The notes: a model not told the origin generated them from the letters alone. Shown: positions 13,953 to 22,360, counted from the first letter of the stretch. The stretch is 37,630 nt of DNA from Paracoccaceae bacterium (GCA_027492585.1 JAPUEK010000094.1:1-37630), one strand, 5' to 3'. A program made the numbers and translations.

Positions 13953-14344
13953 CAGCTTGGATCGACGAGCTGGAGCGGGATCTGGGGCTTGCCATTCGGC
14001 TGCGCGTCATCCAGGCGGCGGGTGGACAGCGGCGCGATGTGCCGCGACCGGAGAACGCCCACGGCTCGGCGCTCGCTGCCGAAATCGGTGTCGAGGCCGT
14101 CCGTTGGCTGGCCGATCGCTTTGCAGGGACGAAGGTTGATTTCCCCTCGGCTCATGCGGCGAAGGTCCAAAACAAGGCCAGCCTCTTGCGGGCTGCTGTT
14201 CTCGACGCAGGATTGACCAACCCGACGCGCTCGGCCAATGATCTGGCCCGAGAGTTCGGCGTGACATCCATGTGGATCCACAAGCTTCGGGTCCAGATGC
14301 GCGACGAGGCCGGACAGAACCCGCAGTTGAGCCTCTTCGACTGA
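13949..14344 (+). CDS. Mor-like transcription activator
   Basis: A 131-residue protein starting at TTG (GGAGG about 9 bases upstream). The middle contains GGQRRDVPRPEN, similar to the conserved turn of the Mu Mor/C family, and the C-terminus a helix-turn-helix SANDLAREFGVTSMWIHKLRVQM. Mor and C in Mu bind as dimers upstream of middle and late promoters and recruit host RNA polymerase. This gene ends the early/middle block and is directly followed by the first copy of the proposed late-promoter box, so it is the best candidate for the activator of late genes. No separate C gene is seen. Confidence 0.75.
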   Translation: MTAWIDELERDLGLAIRLRVIQAAGGQRRDVPRPENAHGSALAAEIGVEAVRWLADRFAGTKVDFPSAHAAKVQNKASLLRAAVLDAGLTNPTRSANDLAREFGVTSMWIHKLRVQMRDEAGQNPQLSLFD

Positions 14345-14346
14345 TA

Positions 14347-14391
14347 CCCCCCAAACTGCATCCCCCGGCCCGGCTCGATCAGCTTGTGGCA
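14347..14391 (+). promoter_or_regulatory. Candidate late promoter element 1, before the endolysin
   Basis: A C-rich box at 14347-14369 ending CATCCCCCGGC is followed, 18 bases after the box end, by TGGCA at 14387-14391. The same box (21 of 23 bases) with TGGCA at the same distance lies at 22637-22681 before protease I. In Mu the lys and I genes are preceded by C-dependent late promoters that lack a good -35. Activator binding is inferred. A CCCGGT-tctg-ACCGGG hairpin (14393-14408) follows immediately. Confidence 0.6.
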
Positions 14392-14435
14392 TCCCGGTTC
14401 TGACCGGGCGCGCGCCCGCAACTTCGGGTATCCGC

Positions 14436-15062
14436 ATGACCAAGGCTGCAATCTCCCTCATTCAGACGGGTCTCAGAGACCTTGGCTACGCTCCCGGGCC
14501 GGTGGACGGTCTTTTCGGCGCGCAGACCAATGCCGCAGTGCGATCCTGGCTGTCGGCAAACGGCACTGCGGCGCAGACGGGCTTGCGGCCCGCGACGGCG
14601 GCGATGCTGTACCAGGGTGCTGCCCGCTATCCGGTCGAGGAGGTGGTCGTGCATTGCAGCGCCACGCGGCCCAACTGGATGGCGGGATCCGAACTGGCGG
14701 ACCAATTCGCCGAGATCCGCCGTTGGCACATCCAGGACAGGGGCTGGCGCGACATCGGGTATCATTGGGTGATCGGGCGCGATGGCAAGGTCATGGCAGG
14801 CCGTCCTGAAACGGAAATCGGCGCCCATGTCGAAGGACGCAATCGCGGCACCATCGGCATCTGCCTGATCGGTGGGCATGGTTCGACCGAGCGGGACCGG
14901 TTCAGCCAGAACTTCACCCCGGCGCAGGACCTGACCCTGCGCCAGATGCTGCAGGCTATCGGGATGCGGACACAGATCCGCCGGATCAGCGGCCACAACG
15001 AATATGCCGCGAAAGCCTGCCCTGGCTTCCAGGTCGCGGCCTGGCTGAAGGAGGCTGCGTGA
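14436..15062 (+). CDS. Endolysin: peptidoglycan-binding domain plus amidase
   Basis: Cleaves the amide bond between N-acetylmuramic acid and L-alanine to open the host wall at lysis. Residues 1-60 form a peptidoglycan-binding domain (LGYAPGPVDGLFGAQTNAAV). Residues 65-208 are an amidase of the T7 lysozyme type with zinc ligands H73 (VVHCSA), H187 (SGHNEY) and C195 (KACPGF); Y109 and K193 match the T7 catalytic residues, and the H-to-C spacing is identical. No signal peptide is seen, so export would depend on a holin. First gene after the candidate late promoter. Confidence 0.93.
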   Translation: MTKAAISLIQTGLRDLGYAPGPVDGLFGAQTNAAVRSWLSANGTAAQTGLRPATAAMLYQGAARYPVEEVVVHCSATRPNWMAGSELADQFAEIRRWHIQDRGWRDIGYHWVIGRDGKVMAGRPETEIGAHVEGRNRGTIGICLIGGHGSTERDRFSQNFTPAQDLTLRQMLQAIGMRTQIRRISGHNEYAAKACPGFQVAAWLKEAA

Positions 15063-15433
15063 TGGCCGCATTTCTTTCTGAGCTCTACGCGGCCATCCTG
15101 CCGCTGATCCTGACCGCCATCGCGGCGCTTTTGGCGCAGATTATCGCCGGGGCGGCGAAGGTGGCGAAAGAGCGCTGGGGGATCGAGGTGGAAGCGCGCC
15201 ATCGGGACGCCCTGCATTCCGCACTGATGTCGGGCGTCCGGGCTGCCCTGAGCCGAGGATTGACTGGTCGCGCAGCGGTCGATTCCGCTGTGGCCTATGC
15301 GACGAAGAGCGTGCCGGACGCTTTGGCGCGACTGGGGCCGTCGTCGGAGGTTCTGTCAAGGCTGGCCACGTCCAAGCTGCGAGAGGCTCAAGAGAAGTTG
15401 GGCTTTGCCGTGGGCGGAGTCTCGAAGGAATGA
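15062..15433 (+). CDS. Putative holin or lysis accessory membrane protein
   Basis: A 123-residue protein with one N-terminal transmembrane helix (LPLILTAIAALLAQIIAGAA) followed by a long amphipathic helical region and ending SKE. This layout resembles LLH-type phage holins, and the position directly after the endolysin supports a lysis role. The ATG at 15062 overlaps the endolysin stop; a GTG one codon earlier is possible. The holin assignment is inference. Confidence 0.55.
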   Translation: MAAFLSELYAAILPLILTAIAALLAQIIAGAAKVAKERWGIEVEARHRDALHSALMSGVRAALSRGLTGRAAVDSAVAYATKSVPDALARLGPSSEVLSRLATSKLREAQEKLGFAVGGVSKE

Positions 15434-15780
15434 CGCCGCCTGTCTTCGATCTCGGGCCGATCCTTGCGCTGACGCTCGCCGCGCTGAACATCGTCAACAT
15501 CCTCTACACCTGGTGGCGCACCCGCGACCAAAACGTCGAAACGCGCTTCAGGGCGGGGGCCGAGCGGATGGATCGTCTGGATGGCCGGCTTGCCTCGGTC
15601 GAGCAGACCCTGCGCGCTCAGCCGACCAAGGAAGACATGCATCAACTCGGTCTTCTGATCGAGGGGCTGCGGGGCGATGTGCGCGAGTTGCGCGCCGCTC
15701 AATCGGCCGCGACCGATGCGGGCAAGCGTCAGGACATCGTTCTGGCGCGGGTTGAACAGTATCTTCTGGAGCGGAAATGA
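15430..15780 (+). CDS. DUF2730 family membrane protein (Mu gp25 type)
   Basis: A 116-residue protein: one N-terminal transmembrane helix (ILALTLAALNIVNILYTWW) followed by a long coiled coil (RMDRLDGRLASVEQTLRAQ, VRELRAAQSAATDAGKRQD). It corresponds in size and position to Mu gp25. With the previous gene it may form a spanin-like or holin-like lysis set, but this is not shown for Mu. Overlaps both neighbours by 4 bases. Confidence 0.8.
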   Translation: MTPPVFDLGPILALTLAALNIVNILYTWWRTRDQNVETRFRAGAERMDRLDGRLASVEQTLRAQPTKEDMHQLGLLIEGLRGDVRELRAAQSAATDAGKRQDIVLARVEQYLLERK

Positions 15781-16082
15781 CCGATTTTCAGTCTTTCAAC
15801 AGTCGCCACCGGCGACTGGCCATCCTGCGCTTCCTGGAGGCGAGCGCGGGCTACACCTCCAATGTGTCGATCCTGACCGATGTGCTGAACAGCGATCAGA
15901 TCGGCATCAACACCTCGCGCGACCAGACCACAACCGAACTGTCCTGGCTGGCCGAGAACGGTTTCGTGACCCTGGGCGGGCAGCCGGAATTCCGGGTGGC
16001 GACCGCGACGGCGCGGGGTGCCGACATCGCGCGCGGCCGGGCCACGCATCCCGACATCCAGCGCCCCGGTCCGAGGGCCTGA
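15777..16082 (+). CDS. Winged-helix phage protein (Mu gp26 type)
   Basis: A 101-residue protein with a compact winged-helix domain, RRLAILRFLEASAGYTSNVSILTDVLNS then RDQTTTELSWLAENGFVTL. It corresponds to Mu gp26, which always lies before the small terminase-like gene. The role is unknown, possibly DNA binding in packaging or late regulation. Confidence 0.8.
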   Translation: MTDFQSFNSRHRRLAILRFLEASAGYTSNVSILTDVLNSDQIGINTSRDQTTTELSWLAENGFVTLGGQPEFRVATATARGADIARGRATHPDIQRPGPRA

Positions 16083-16083
16083 C

Positions 16084-16623
16084 ATGCCGCCTCCCCGCAA
16101 GATCGATCTTCTTCCGCCGGAGTTCCGGCGTGAGCTCCAGGAGGAGCTGCGCGAGTCCGGCTTTGCCGACTACGAGGGCATCGCCGAACGGCTGAATTTC
16201 CGCCTGGAAGGTGCCGGTCTGGAATTGCGCATCCAGAAATCGGCCATCCACGCCTTCGGCAGCGAATACAAAGAGTTCGTCAAAATCCAGGAGGAATCTT
16301 CCGACTGGGCCAAGCAGTGGCTGGGCGAAGTGGGCATGGAAGACCAGGCGCAGCGGCACAACGTGCTGTTCCAGATGCTCACCAGCCTCGCGTTCAAGTC
16401 GATGAAAGCTCAGGCACTGAAGGGCGATGGTGAAATCGACCCGAAAGAGCTGCATTTCATCGGCAAGATGATGAAAGACCTCATGTCGTCGTCCGGCCTT
16501 GTGCAGGCGATGCAGGAGAAAGAGCGCAAGGCCCAATCCGCCAAGCTCGATGCGGCGGTGGAGTCGGGAGAGGTCACAGAGGACTTCCGCCAGAAGGCCC
16601 GCGAAATCATGGGTTTTGCGTAA
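16084..16623 (+). CDS. Small terminase-like protein, DUF3486 (Mu gp27 type)
   Basis: A 179-residue protein with the DUF3486 start RKIDLLPPEFRRELQEELRESGFADYEGIAERLN (a helix-turn-helix) and a long helical C-terminus. By position and family it corresponds to Mu gp27 and is thought to recognise the phage end for headful packaging. In Mu the large terminase follows directly; here four accessory genes intervene. Confidence 0.85.
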   Translation: MPPPRKIDLLPPEFRRELQEELRESGFADYEGIAERLNFRLEGAGLELRIQKSAIHAFGSEYKEFVKIQEESSDWAKQWLGEVGMEDQAQRHNVLFQMLTSLAFKSMKAQALKGDGEIDPKELHFIGKMMKDLMSSSGLVQAMQEKERKAQSAKLDAAVESGEVTEDFRQKAREIMGFA

Positions 16624-16865
16624 TGGCGGATATCACAATCTTCGGCCGCCCGGGGTGTCAGGCCAGCAACCTCACCATCCGCAAGGCGGAGGCGATCGGG
16701 CTCGATTTTTCCTGTGTCAACGTCGATGCGGACATCGCGGCCTCGGCCCAGCTCATCGCGGCGGGCTACCGCACATTGCCGCTGGTGAAAACCCCCACGG
16801 AGGAATGGACCGGCTTCCAGCCCGACCGCCTCGAACAGCTAGGGGCCGCCCGTGCAGGGCAGTGA
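16623..16865 (+). CDS. NrdH/glutaredoxin-like protein lacking the second active-site cysteine
   Basis: An 80-residue thioredoxin-fold protein. The active site reads RPGCQAS (C12, with serine in place of the second cysteine), followed by the cis-proline region YRTLPLVKT and the NrdH-type ending EEWTGFQPDRLEQL. NrdH normally has CxxC and donates electrons to class I/II ribonucleotide reductases; a monothiol CxxS form cannot carry out the usual dithiol cycle but could act through glutathione or as a binding module. It is the first of four accessory genes between the terminase subunits. Confidence 0.75.
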   Translation: MADITIFGRPGCQASNLTIRKAEAIGLDFSCVNVDADIAASAQLIAAGYRTLPLVKTPTEEWTGFQPDRLEQLGAARAGQ

Positions 16866-17046
16866 TCTCGCCAAAGGCAACCTGATCCTGCTGGCGCAAC
16901 TGCACTACCAGCACGCTCGCTGGTGGCAGCTCGCCGCAGCCTGGATCTTCGGACGACATCAGATTGTCCGGCATATCGGCCGGGTCGCCCGCGTCAGCTT
17001 CTGGCGCGGCAAACCCTACCTCCTTTCCTTTCGTGAAACCATCTGA
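16852..17046 (+). CDS. Small aromatic, basic protein
   Basis: A 64-residue protein starting at a GTG inside the redoxin gene (14-base overlap). Rich in Trp, Arg and His (HYQHARWWQLAAAWIFGRHQIVRHIG, FWRGKPYLLSF). Short proteins of this character are found in other alphaproteobacterial phages; possibly membrane-associated. Function unknown. Its stop lies 9 bases before the next start. Confidence 0.5.
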   Translation: MQGSDLAKGNLILLAQLHYQHARWWQLAAAWIFGRHQIVRHIGRVARVSFWRGKPYLLSFRETI

Positions 17047-17055
17047 GGACCAGCC

Positions 17056-17892
17056 ATGCTTCGCATTCCCCTGCACAGTTTCTTCACCTACGTCATCGGC
17101 GTTGCTTTGCTCCTGTGGGCTCTCCTGCCGATGACGGCCTCGGCCGAGGCCCTGACCATCGCCTCTGGCAAGCCGGGTGGTGGCTATGATCGCCGCGCCA
17201 TCCAGATCGAACAGCGCCTCGAACAGCGCGGCATCGAGGCGCAGATCCTCAACCTGAACGGCTCGGATGAAATCAGCCTCGCGCTCTGTGCCGGTCGGGC
17301 CGGGCTTGGCATCATGCAGATCGACGCGATCTATGCCCGTTCGCTCGAAGGTTGCCAGATGAAGGCTGTGGCCTCCTACGGCGCCGAGGTGGCGCTGCTG
17401 CTGTTCCCGCCACGCTCGCCCAATGATGAGCTCTCCGACCTCGGGCCGGGTTCTGCTGTCCTGGTCGATACGATCGGCTCCGGCTCCGACCTGTTCTGGC
17501 GTACCCTGGTGAAGATCGAGACGGGCGAGAACGGCAGCGGTGACGCCTGGGCGCAGGCGCGGGCAGTGAACGATCCGCTGGAGCTTGCGAATGCCTCAGC
17601 AGAGATGGGCGAGATCCACGCGGTACTGCTGGTCCGCAAAGCCGAAAGCGCCGATGTGCAGGCGCTCCTCGGTCAGGGTTGGACCCTGGGTGAGCTTTGG
17701 GACCGCAACATTGATGATCTCGAATTCAACGGCGGCCAGCTCTACCTGTCCGAAAAGCAGACGGTGCCCACCCCCGGCGGCAAGACGGTCAAGGCATGGG
17801 GCTACACGGTGCGCAGCTTCATCGCCGTGCCCCGCGCCGTGGCCGATGGAGACCGCCAGCGCTTCGCCGCAATCACTGCTGCCGCTCAGTGA
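17056..17892 (+). CDS. Exported TAXI-type solute-binding protein
   Basis: A 278-residue protein with a clear signal peptide (IGVALLLWALLPMTASA, cleavage probably before EALTIA) and a type II periplasmic-binding fold typical of TAXI/NMT1-like TRAP transporter proteins: TIASGKPGGGYDRRAIQIEQ near the mature start and SDEISLALCAGRAGLGIMQID after it. Such proteins normally capture a small organic ligand for uptake. No transporter membrane subunits of usual size follow, only a 36-residue membrane peptide. Its presence between terminase subunits is unexpected for a phage; it may be a fitness gene, a receptor blocker or a virion-associated protein. The fold is likely; the function is inference. Confidence 0.75.
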   Translation: MLRIPLHSFFTYVIGVALLLWALLPMTASAEALTIASGKPGGGYDRRAIQIEQRLEQRGIEAQILNLNGSDEISLALCAGRAGLGIMQIDAIYARSLEGCQMKAVASYGAEVALLLFPPRSPNDELSDLGPGSAVLVDTIGSGSDLFWRTLVKIETGENGSGDAWAQARAVNDPLELANASAEMGEIHAVLLVRKAESADVQALLGQGWTLGELWDRNIDDLEFNGGQLYLSEKQTVPTPGGKTVKAWGYTVRSFIAVPRAVADGDRQRFAAITAAAQ

Positions 17893-17900
17893 GAGGCGTG

Positions 17901-18011
17901 ATGTGCCTCTGGTTCATGCTGGTTAACGGGTGGCCGCTATGGGCAAAGATTGTCGCATGGCTCCTGCCCGTCGTCATGTTGATGGCGGCGATCTGGTGGT
18001 TGGAGCATTGA
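17901..18011 (+). CDS. 36-residue membrane peptide
   Basis: A very short gene starting at an ATG preceded by GAGAGGCG, encoding one transmembrane helix (PLWAKIVAWLLPVVMLMAAIWW) and ending EH. It sits directly between the exported binding protein and the large terminase, so it is probably translated with them. It might anchor the binding protein or act as a small lysis or exclusion peptide; nothing in the sequence decides. Confidence 0.5.
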   Translation: MCLWFMLVNGWPLWAKIVAWLLPVVMLMAAIWWLEH

Positions 18012-18012
18012 T

Positions 18013-19476
18013 ATGTCTGTCGCCGTCCCCGACAGCCCGATCATCAAGTTCCTGCCCTATCAGAAGGCATGGATAGCGGATCAGTCGCGCTTCAAGATCG
18101 GCATGTTCACGCGGCGCGGCGGCAAGACCTTCGGCGCGAACGGTGAAATCGTCGCTGACTGCACTCAGGCTGAGATCGACAAGCGCAAGGTGCGCTGGAC
18201 GATCTTGTCGCGCTCCGAAGCCACCGCGAAAGAGGCGATGGAGGATGCGCTGAAGCCGATGACACGGGCCTATTATGCCGTGTTGAAGGGACTTTCAAAC
18301 CGGCCGAAACCGATCTTTGTCGAAGACGAGTTCCACGTCCCGGCGCATGTGAAGGAGGTTCGGCAGGGCGACCGCACCTTCATGATCGAGGTGCCGGACG
18401 CGCGGTACAAAACGCAGGAGGTGCATTTCCCCGGCGGCTCCCGCGTGGTCGCGCTCTCGGCCAGCCCGGATTCGGCGCGCGGTTTCGGCGGCAATCTTCT
18501 GCTGGATGAATTCGCTTTCCATGCCGACAGCCGGCGCATCTGGGGGTCCGCCTTCCCGGTTGCTGCGCGCGGGGGCCATAAGATCCGGGTGATCAGCACC
18601 CCGAACGGCAAGGGGAACAAGTTCTATGAGCTGATGACCACGGCTGACAACGGCTGGTCGAAGCATCATGTCGATATTTACGAAGCGGTGCGACAGGGGC
18701 TGGAAGTCAATATCGACGAACTGCGCACCGGCATGGCGGATCAGGACGCCTGGGCGCAGGAGTTCGAGCTCGCTTGGCTGGACGAGGCTTCGGCTTGGCT
18801 GGATTACGATCTGATCTCGGCCTGTGAACATGCCGATGCAGGAAACCCCGCAGGATACAAAGGCGGGATGTGTTTCGTCGGCGTAGATATCGCGGCCCGA
18901 AACGACCTCTTCGTGATCGTGGTGACCGAGCTGGTCGGTGAGGTGCTGATCGTCCGCGAAATCATCGCCCGGAAGCGGATCAGCTTTGCAGAGCAGGACC
19001 GTCTGCTCGATGATGTGATGCGGCGCTATCGCGTGGTGCGTGTCCGCATGGACCAGACGGGCATGGGCGAAAAGCCGGTCGAGGATGCCAAGACCCGGCA
19101 TGGCTCCGAGCGGGTCGAGGGCGTCCTCTTCACCTCGCCCGCGCGCCTGGACATGGCTACGACGCTTAAAGAATCGATGCAGGACCGGAAAGCCCGGATC
19201 CCGGCCGGCGATCCCGTCCTGCGCGCAGATCTGCACTCGATCAAATCCCAGGTCGGGATCACCGGCACCCGGCGGCTGGTCGCGGATGGCGACAGTGATG
19301 GTCACGCCGACCGTTTCTGGGCGCTGGCCCTGGCGGTTTCGGCCGCAGACCTTGGCCCCGAGAATTTCGGTTATGAGGGGGTGCCGGGAACCAGGTCCCG
19401 CTATGCCGGCCCCGCGGATGATGGCGGTGGCGATCCTGACGACGATCATCACGCCAACAGCAGAGGAGCATGGTAA
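18013..19476 (+). CDS. Large terminase subunit (Mu gp28 type)
   Basis: Packages DNA into the prohead: ATPase motor plus nuclease that cuts at headful. The 487-residue protein has Walker A RRGGKT (34-39), Walker B LLLDE (162-166) and motif III STPNGKG, then an RNase H-like nuclease with acidic residues D292 (GVDIAA), D347 (RMDQTG) and D433 (GHADRF). Length and order match Mu gp28. Begins 2 bases after the membrane peptide's stop. Confidence 0.95.
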   Translation: MSVAVPDSPIIKFLPYQKAWIADQSRFKIGMFTRRGGKTFGANGEIVADCTQAEIDKRKVRWTILSRSEATAKEAMEDALKPMTRAYYAVLKGLSNRPKPIFVEDEFHVPAHVKEVRQGDRTFMIEVPDARYKTQEVHFPGGSRVVALSASPDSARGFGGNLLLDEFAFHADSRRIWGSAFPVAARGGHKIRVISTPNGKGNKFYELMTTADNGWSKHHVDIYEAVRQGLEVNIDELRTGMADQDAWAQEFELAWLDEASAWLDYDLISACEHADAGNPAGYKGGMCFVGVDIAARNDLFVIVVTELVGEVLIVREIIARKRISFAEQDRLLDDVMRRYRVVRVRMDQTGMGEKPVEDAKTRHGSERVEGVLFTSPARLDMATTLKESMQDRKARIPAGDPVLRADLHSIKSQVGITGTRRLVADGDSDGHADRFWALALAVSAADLGPENFGYEGVPGTRSRYAGPADDGGGDPDDDHHANSRGAW

Positions 19477-21053
19477 TGCTTGTCGATCAGTTCGGCCGCC
19501 CCCTTCAGCGGACCCCGCAATCGCAGCTTCTGGAGCGTGAGGCTGTTGCTTCGCTTGGCTCGATCCGCTCCATCCAGTCAGGCCATCCTGCCGATGGGCT
19601 GACCCCGCCGCGTCTCGCCGCGATCCTGCGTGAGGCCGAGATCGGCGATGCGACTGCCTATCTCGAGTTCGCGGAACAGATGGAGGAGAAAGACCTGCAT
19701 TACGCCGCCGTTCTCGGTGTTCGGAAGCGCGCTATTCGCTCGCTGGATATCCGGGTGGCACCCGGCGATGACAGTGCGGCAGCGGGGGAGTTGGCGGATA
19801 TGACCCACAAAACCCTGCAATCTGCCTCGGTGCGGTCCGGCCTGATCGACACCATGGATGCCCTGGGCAAATCTTACTCAGCGAGCGAGATCCTGTGGGA
19901 GCGGGAGGGCAAGGGCCTGAGGGTCGCGGGGCTGGAGCTGATTCCGCCGCAATGGTTCGAATTCGACCGTGTGAACGGCAACTATCTCTATCTCCGCACC
20001 AATGCCGGCCCGCAGCCCTTGCGGCCGGACAGCTATGTCATCCATCTCGCCAAAGCGAAGAGCGGGCTACCGATCCGGGGCGGGCTCGCTCGATTGGCCG
20101 GCTGGGCCTACCTGTTCAAAAACTACACCATCAAGGACTGGCAGATCTTCCTGGAGGCCTACGGTCACCCGCTGCGCCTGGGCAAATACGGACCCACTTC
20201 ATCGGCAGAGGACCGGAAGACACTGCTGCGGGCTGCGCGTCAGATCGGCGTCGATATGGCGGCGATCATCCCGAAGGACATGGATCTCCAGGTGATCGCT
20301 GCCGCCATCAACGGGGCCGAAAAGCTCTATGAGGGCAATGCGCGCTACTGGGACGAGCAAATCTCCAAGGGTGTCCTCGGTCAGGTGGCCACCACCGATG
20401 CCATCGCCGGAGGCCATGCCGTTGGAAAGATCCACGAGCAGGTACGCGATGACATCCGCGATGCTGATGCCGAGCAGCTGGCCGCCAGCCTGCAGCGCGA
20501 TCTGGCAGGCGCGCTGAAACGGCTGAATTTCCCTGACAATGTCCCATTGCCGACCATCAGTTTCCCGCCTCCGGAATCCGTTGATCCGAAGCTGATGCTG
20601 GAGCTGATGGAGAAAGGGCCGAAGGCTGGACTGAAGATTGCGGTCTCGCAGATCCGGGAGGTCTTTGCGCTTCGGGAACCCGAGGGTGGCGAGGAAATCC
20701 TCTCTCCGCCTCCGGTGTCGGAACCTCAAGGGAAGGCGGCCGAAAACCCGCTTCCTGGTCAGCCCCCGGCGGTCCGGCAGGTTGCCTCGCGCATCGAGCC
20801 ACCGAGGGACAGCATTGACGCGCTTGTCGAGGAACTGATCGCGGGCGGCGAGATGCAGCGGGCGGTCTCGGCCGACCTTGGCGCGCTTCTGGAGGCGCTC
20901 GGCCGGGCGAGGTCCTTCGAGGATGTCCGGGACATCCTTGCGGCCTTCGATGCGGCCGCGCCTGAGGGCGTGAATGATCTCCTGGATCGCGCGACCTTTG
21001 CGGCCCGGCTGGCGGGCGAGGTTGGCGCTGACACCGGCCGGGACGCGACCTGA
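19476..21053 (+). CDS. Portal protein, DUF935 (Mu gp29 type)
   Basis: Forms the dodecameric ring through which DNA enters and leaves the head. The 525 residues show the DUF935 core: YLEFAEQMEEKDLHYAAVLGVRKRAI, LGKSYSASEILWER and a long central alpha-beta region ending ALKRLNFPDN. The ATG at 19476 is preferred over the one at 19470 because AGGAG lies 7 bases before it. Begins at the terminase stop and overlaps the MuF-like gene by 1 base. Confidence 0.93.
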   Translation: MLVDQFGRPLQRTPQSQLLEREAVASLGSIRSIQSGHPADGLTPPRLAAILREAEIGDATAYLEFAEQMEEKDLHYAAVLGVRKRAIRSLDIRVAPGDDSAAAGELADMTHKTLQSASVRSGLIDTMDALGKSYSASEILWEREGKGLRVAGLELIPPQWFEFDRVNGNYLYLRTNAGPQPLRPDSYVIHLAKAKSGLPIRGGLARLAGWAYLFKNYTIKDWQIFLEAYGHPLRLGKYGPTSSAEDRKTLLRAARQIGVDMAAIIPKDMDLQVIAAAINGAEKLYEGNARYWDEQISKGVLGQVATTDAIAGGHAVGKIHEQVRDDIRDADAEQLAASLQRDLAGALKRLNFPDNVPLPTISFPPPESVDPKLMLELMEKGPKAGLKIAVSQIREVFALREPEGGEEILSPPPVSEPQGKAAENPLPGQPPAVRQVASRIEPPRDSIDALVEELIAGGEMQRAVSADLGALLEALGRARSFEDVRDILAAFDAAAPEGVNDLLDRATFAARLAGEVGADTGRDAT

Positions 21054-22360
21054 TGCTTGCATTCGAGCCGCTGCCCCATCGTGAAGCGATCGAATACTTC
21101 ACCTCGAAGGGCTTTGCCCATGAGCTGCAGCGGTTTCATCACGAGGATCATTGGCGCGAGGAGCACGCCCGCAACTGGGTCGTGGCGAAGGCGATGCGTG
21201 ACGATGTATCCGCAGCGATTCGCGAAGAGATGACGCGCGCCCTGCGGGACGGGCGAACGCTGGCGCAGTTCCAGGCCGATTTGGCGCCGCGCCTTCAGGG
21301 CCTTGGCTGGTGGGGCCGCGAGATCATGGAAGATCCTGTCACCGGCGAGTTGGTCGAAGCCCAACTGGGATCGATGCGCCGCCTGAAGGTGATCTTCGAC
21401 ACCAACATGCGGACCGCCCATGCCGCCGGCCATTGGGCGTCCATTCAGCGCACCAAGAAGGGCTTTCCCTATCTGCACTACATCCAGATCGAGCGCCCAT
21501 CGAAACGCCACGACCATGCCCGCTTCCATGACCGGATCTGGCGTGTCGATGATCCGGTCTGGCTGCGGATCTATCCGCCGAATGGCTATTTCTGCGGTTG
21601 CCGGGTCCTGCAGCGGACGGAGGGCTGGATGCGGCGCAATAGCCGGGAAGTCTCGCCGCCGCTGGACCTGGAAGAGGAGACCTGGGAGCACAAGCGCAGC
21701 GGCGAGATGTTCGAGGTGCCGCGTGGCGTCACCCCCGGCTTTGACACGAATCCCGGCGCCGTCTGGCTGGATATCCGCGATGCCTGGACCTCGGTGACGC
21801 CGGACCTCACCCCTGACCGGCGCAGTGCCGAAATCGGCATCGTCCAGGGACTGCGCCTGCAGAGGCTCGCGCGCGGTGTTGAGGGGCTCGTAGCGCTCGA
21901 TCAGTCGGGTGGGGTTGCCTGGATGGACCAGGCCCCGCCGAGCGCCCCTGCCTCCGTGCCGTTTCCGCAGCGCCGCATTCCAGCAGGCAGCTCGTTGCTC
22001 CACAGCCACATCACGGATTCACCTCTGTCTATTCGCGACCTCTCTGAGCTGTTCGATACCGGAGCGGCGTCGATTACTTCGATCACGCCTGGCGGCGCGA
22101 TCTGGCGTGCGGTCAGATACCCGCAGGTGTTGTTCCGCCCCGCTTATCTTGAATTTTCGCGCACGCGGCTGGCGGACTTCTGGACAGACCTGCATTCCAA
22201 TCCTGATGGTCAAGAGCTCTTCGAGCACGCTTTCGCGCTTTTTCTTGAGAAGCGTGAGGTCATCACCTATTATTTCCACACAACAGAACGCTTGAGGCAG
22301 CTTCTTGCCCGAAACTCGGACCTGCTGCGGAGACTGATCGATGGCAACCCTCAGACCTGA
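21053..22360 (+). CDS. MuF-like head morphogenesis protein with an extra C-terminal domain
   Basis: Minor head protein that binds the portal and helps head assembly. The N-terminal 230 residues have the MuF pattern (FDTNMRTAHAAGHW at 115-128, PPNGYFCGCRV at 175-185). After a linker near 280-312 rich in A/P/S there is a separate C-terminal domain of about 120 residues with HSH at 317-319 and S326 and D329 arranged somewhat like a JAB/JAMM metal site, although the usual spacing is one residue longer. MuF proteins with C-terminal toxin or effector domains are known in many temperate phages. This tail is less GC-rich than its neighbours. Effector function is inference. Confidence 0.88.
   Translation: MLAFEPLPHREAIEYFTSKGFAHELQRFHHEDHWREEHARNWVVAKAMRDDVSAAIREEMTRALRDGRTLAQFQADLAPRLQGLGWWGREIMEDPVTGELVEAQLGSMRRLKVIFDTNMRTAHAAGHWASIQRTKKGFPYLHYIQIERPSKRHDHARFHDRIWRVDDPVWLRIYPPNGYFCGCRVLQRTEGWMRRNSREVSPPLDLEEETWEHKRSGEMFEVPRGVTPGFDTNPGAVWLDIRDAWTSVTPDLTPDRRSAEIGIVQGLRLQRLARGVEGLVALDQSGGVAWMDQAPPSAPASVPFPQRRIPAGSSLLHSHITDSPLSIRDLSELFDTGAASITSITPGGAIWRAVRYPQVLFRPAYLEFSRTRLADFWTDLHSNPDGQELFEHAFALFLEKREVITYYFHTTERLRQLLARNSDLLRRLIDGNPQT

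Noticed and set aside
2947-14344. Mu Gam (host nuclease inhibitor) and Kil equivalents
   Set aside because: No early protein shows the Gam pattern; none was assigned to avoid naming by position alone.
18295-19452. Long leftward frame opposite the large terminase
   Set aside because: Shadow of the terminase gene, with no recognisable protein pattern.
21980-22360. Firm JAB/JAMM metalloprotease assignment for the MuF C-terminal domain
   Set aside because: The histidine to serine spacing is one residue short and the usual proline after HxH is missing, so only a resemblance is claimed.
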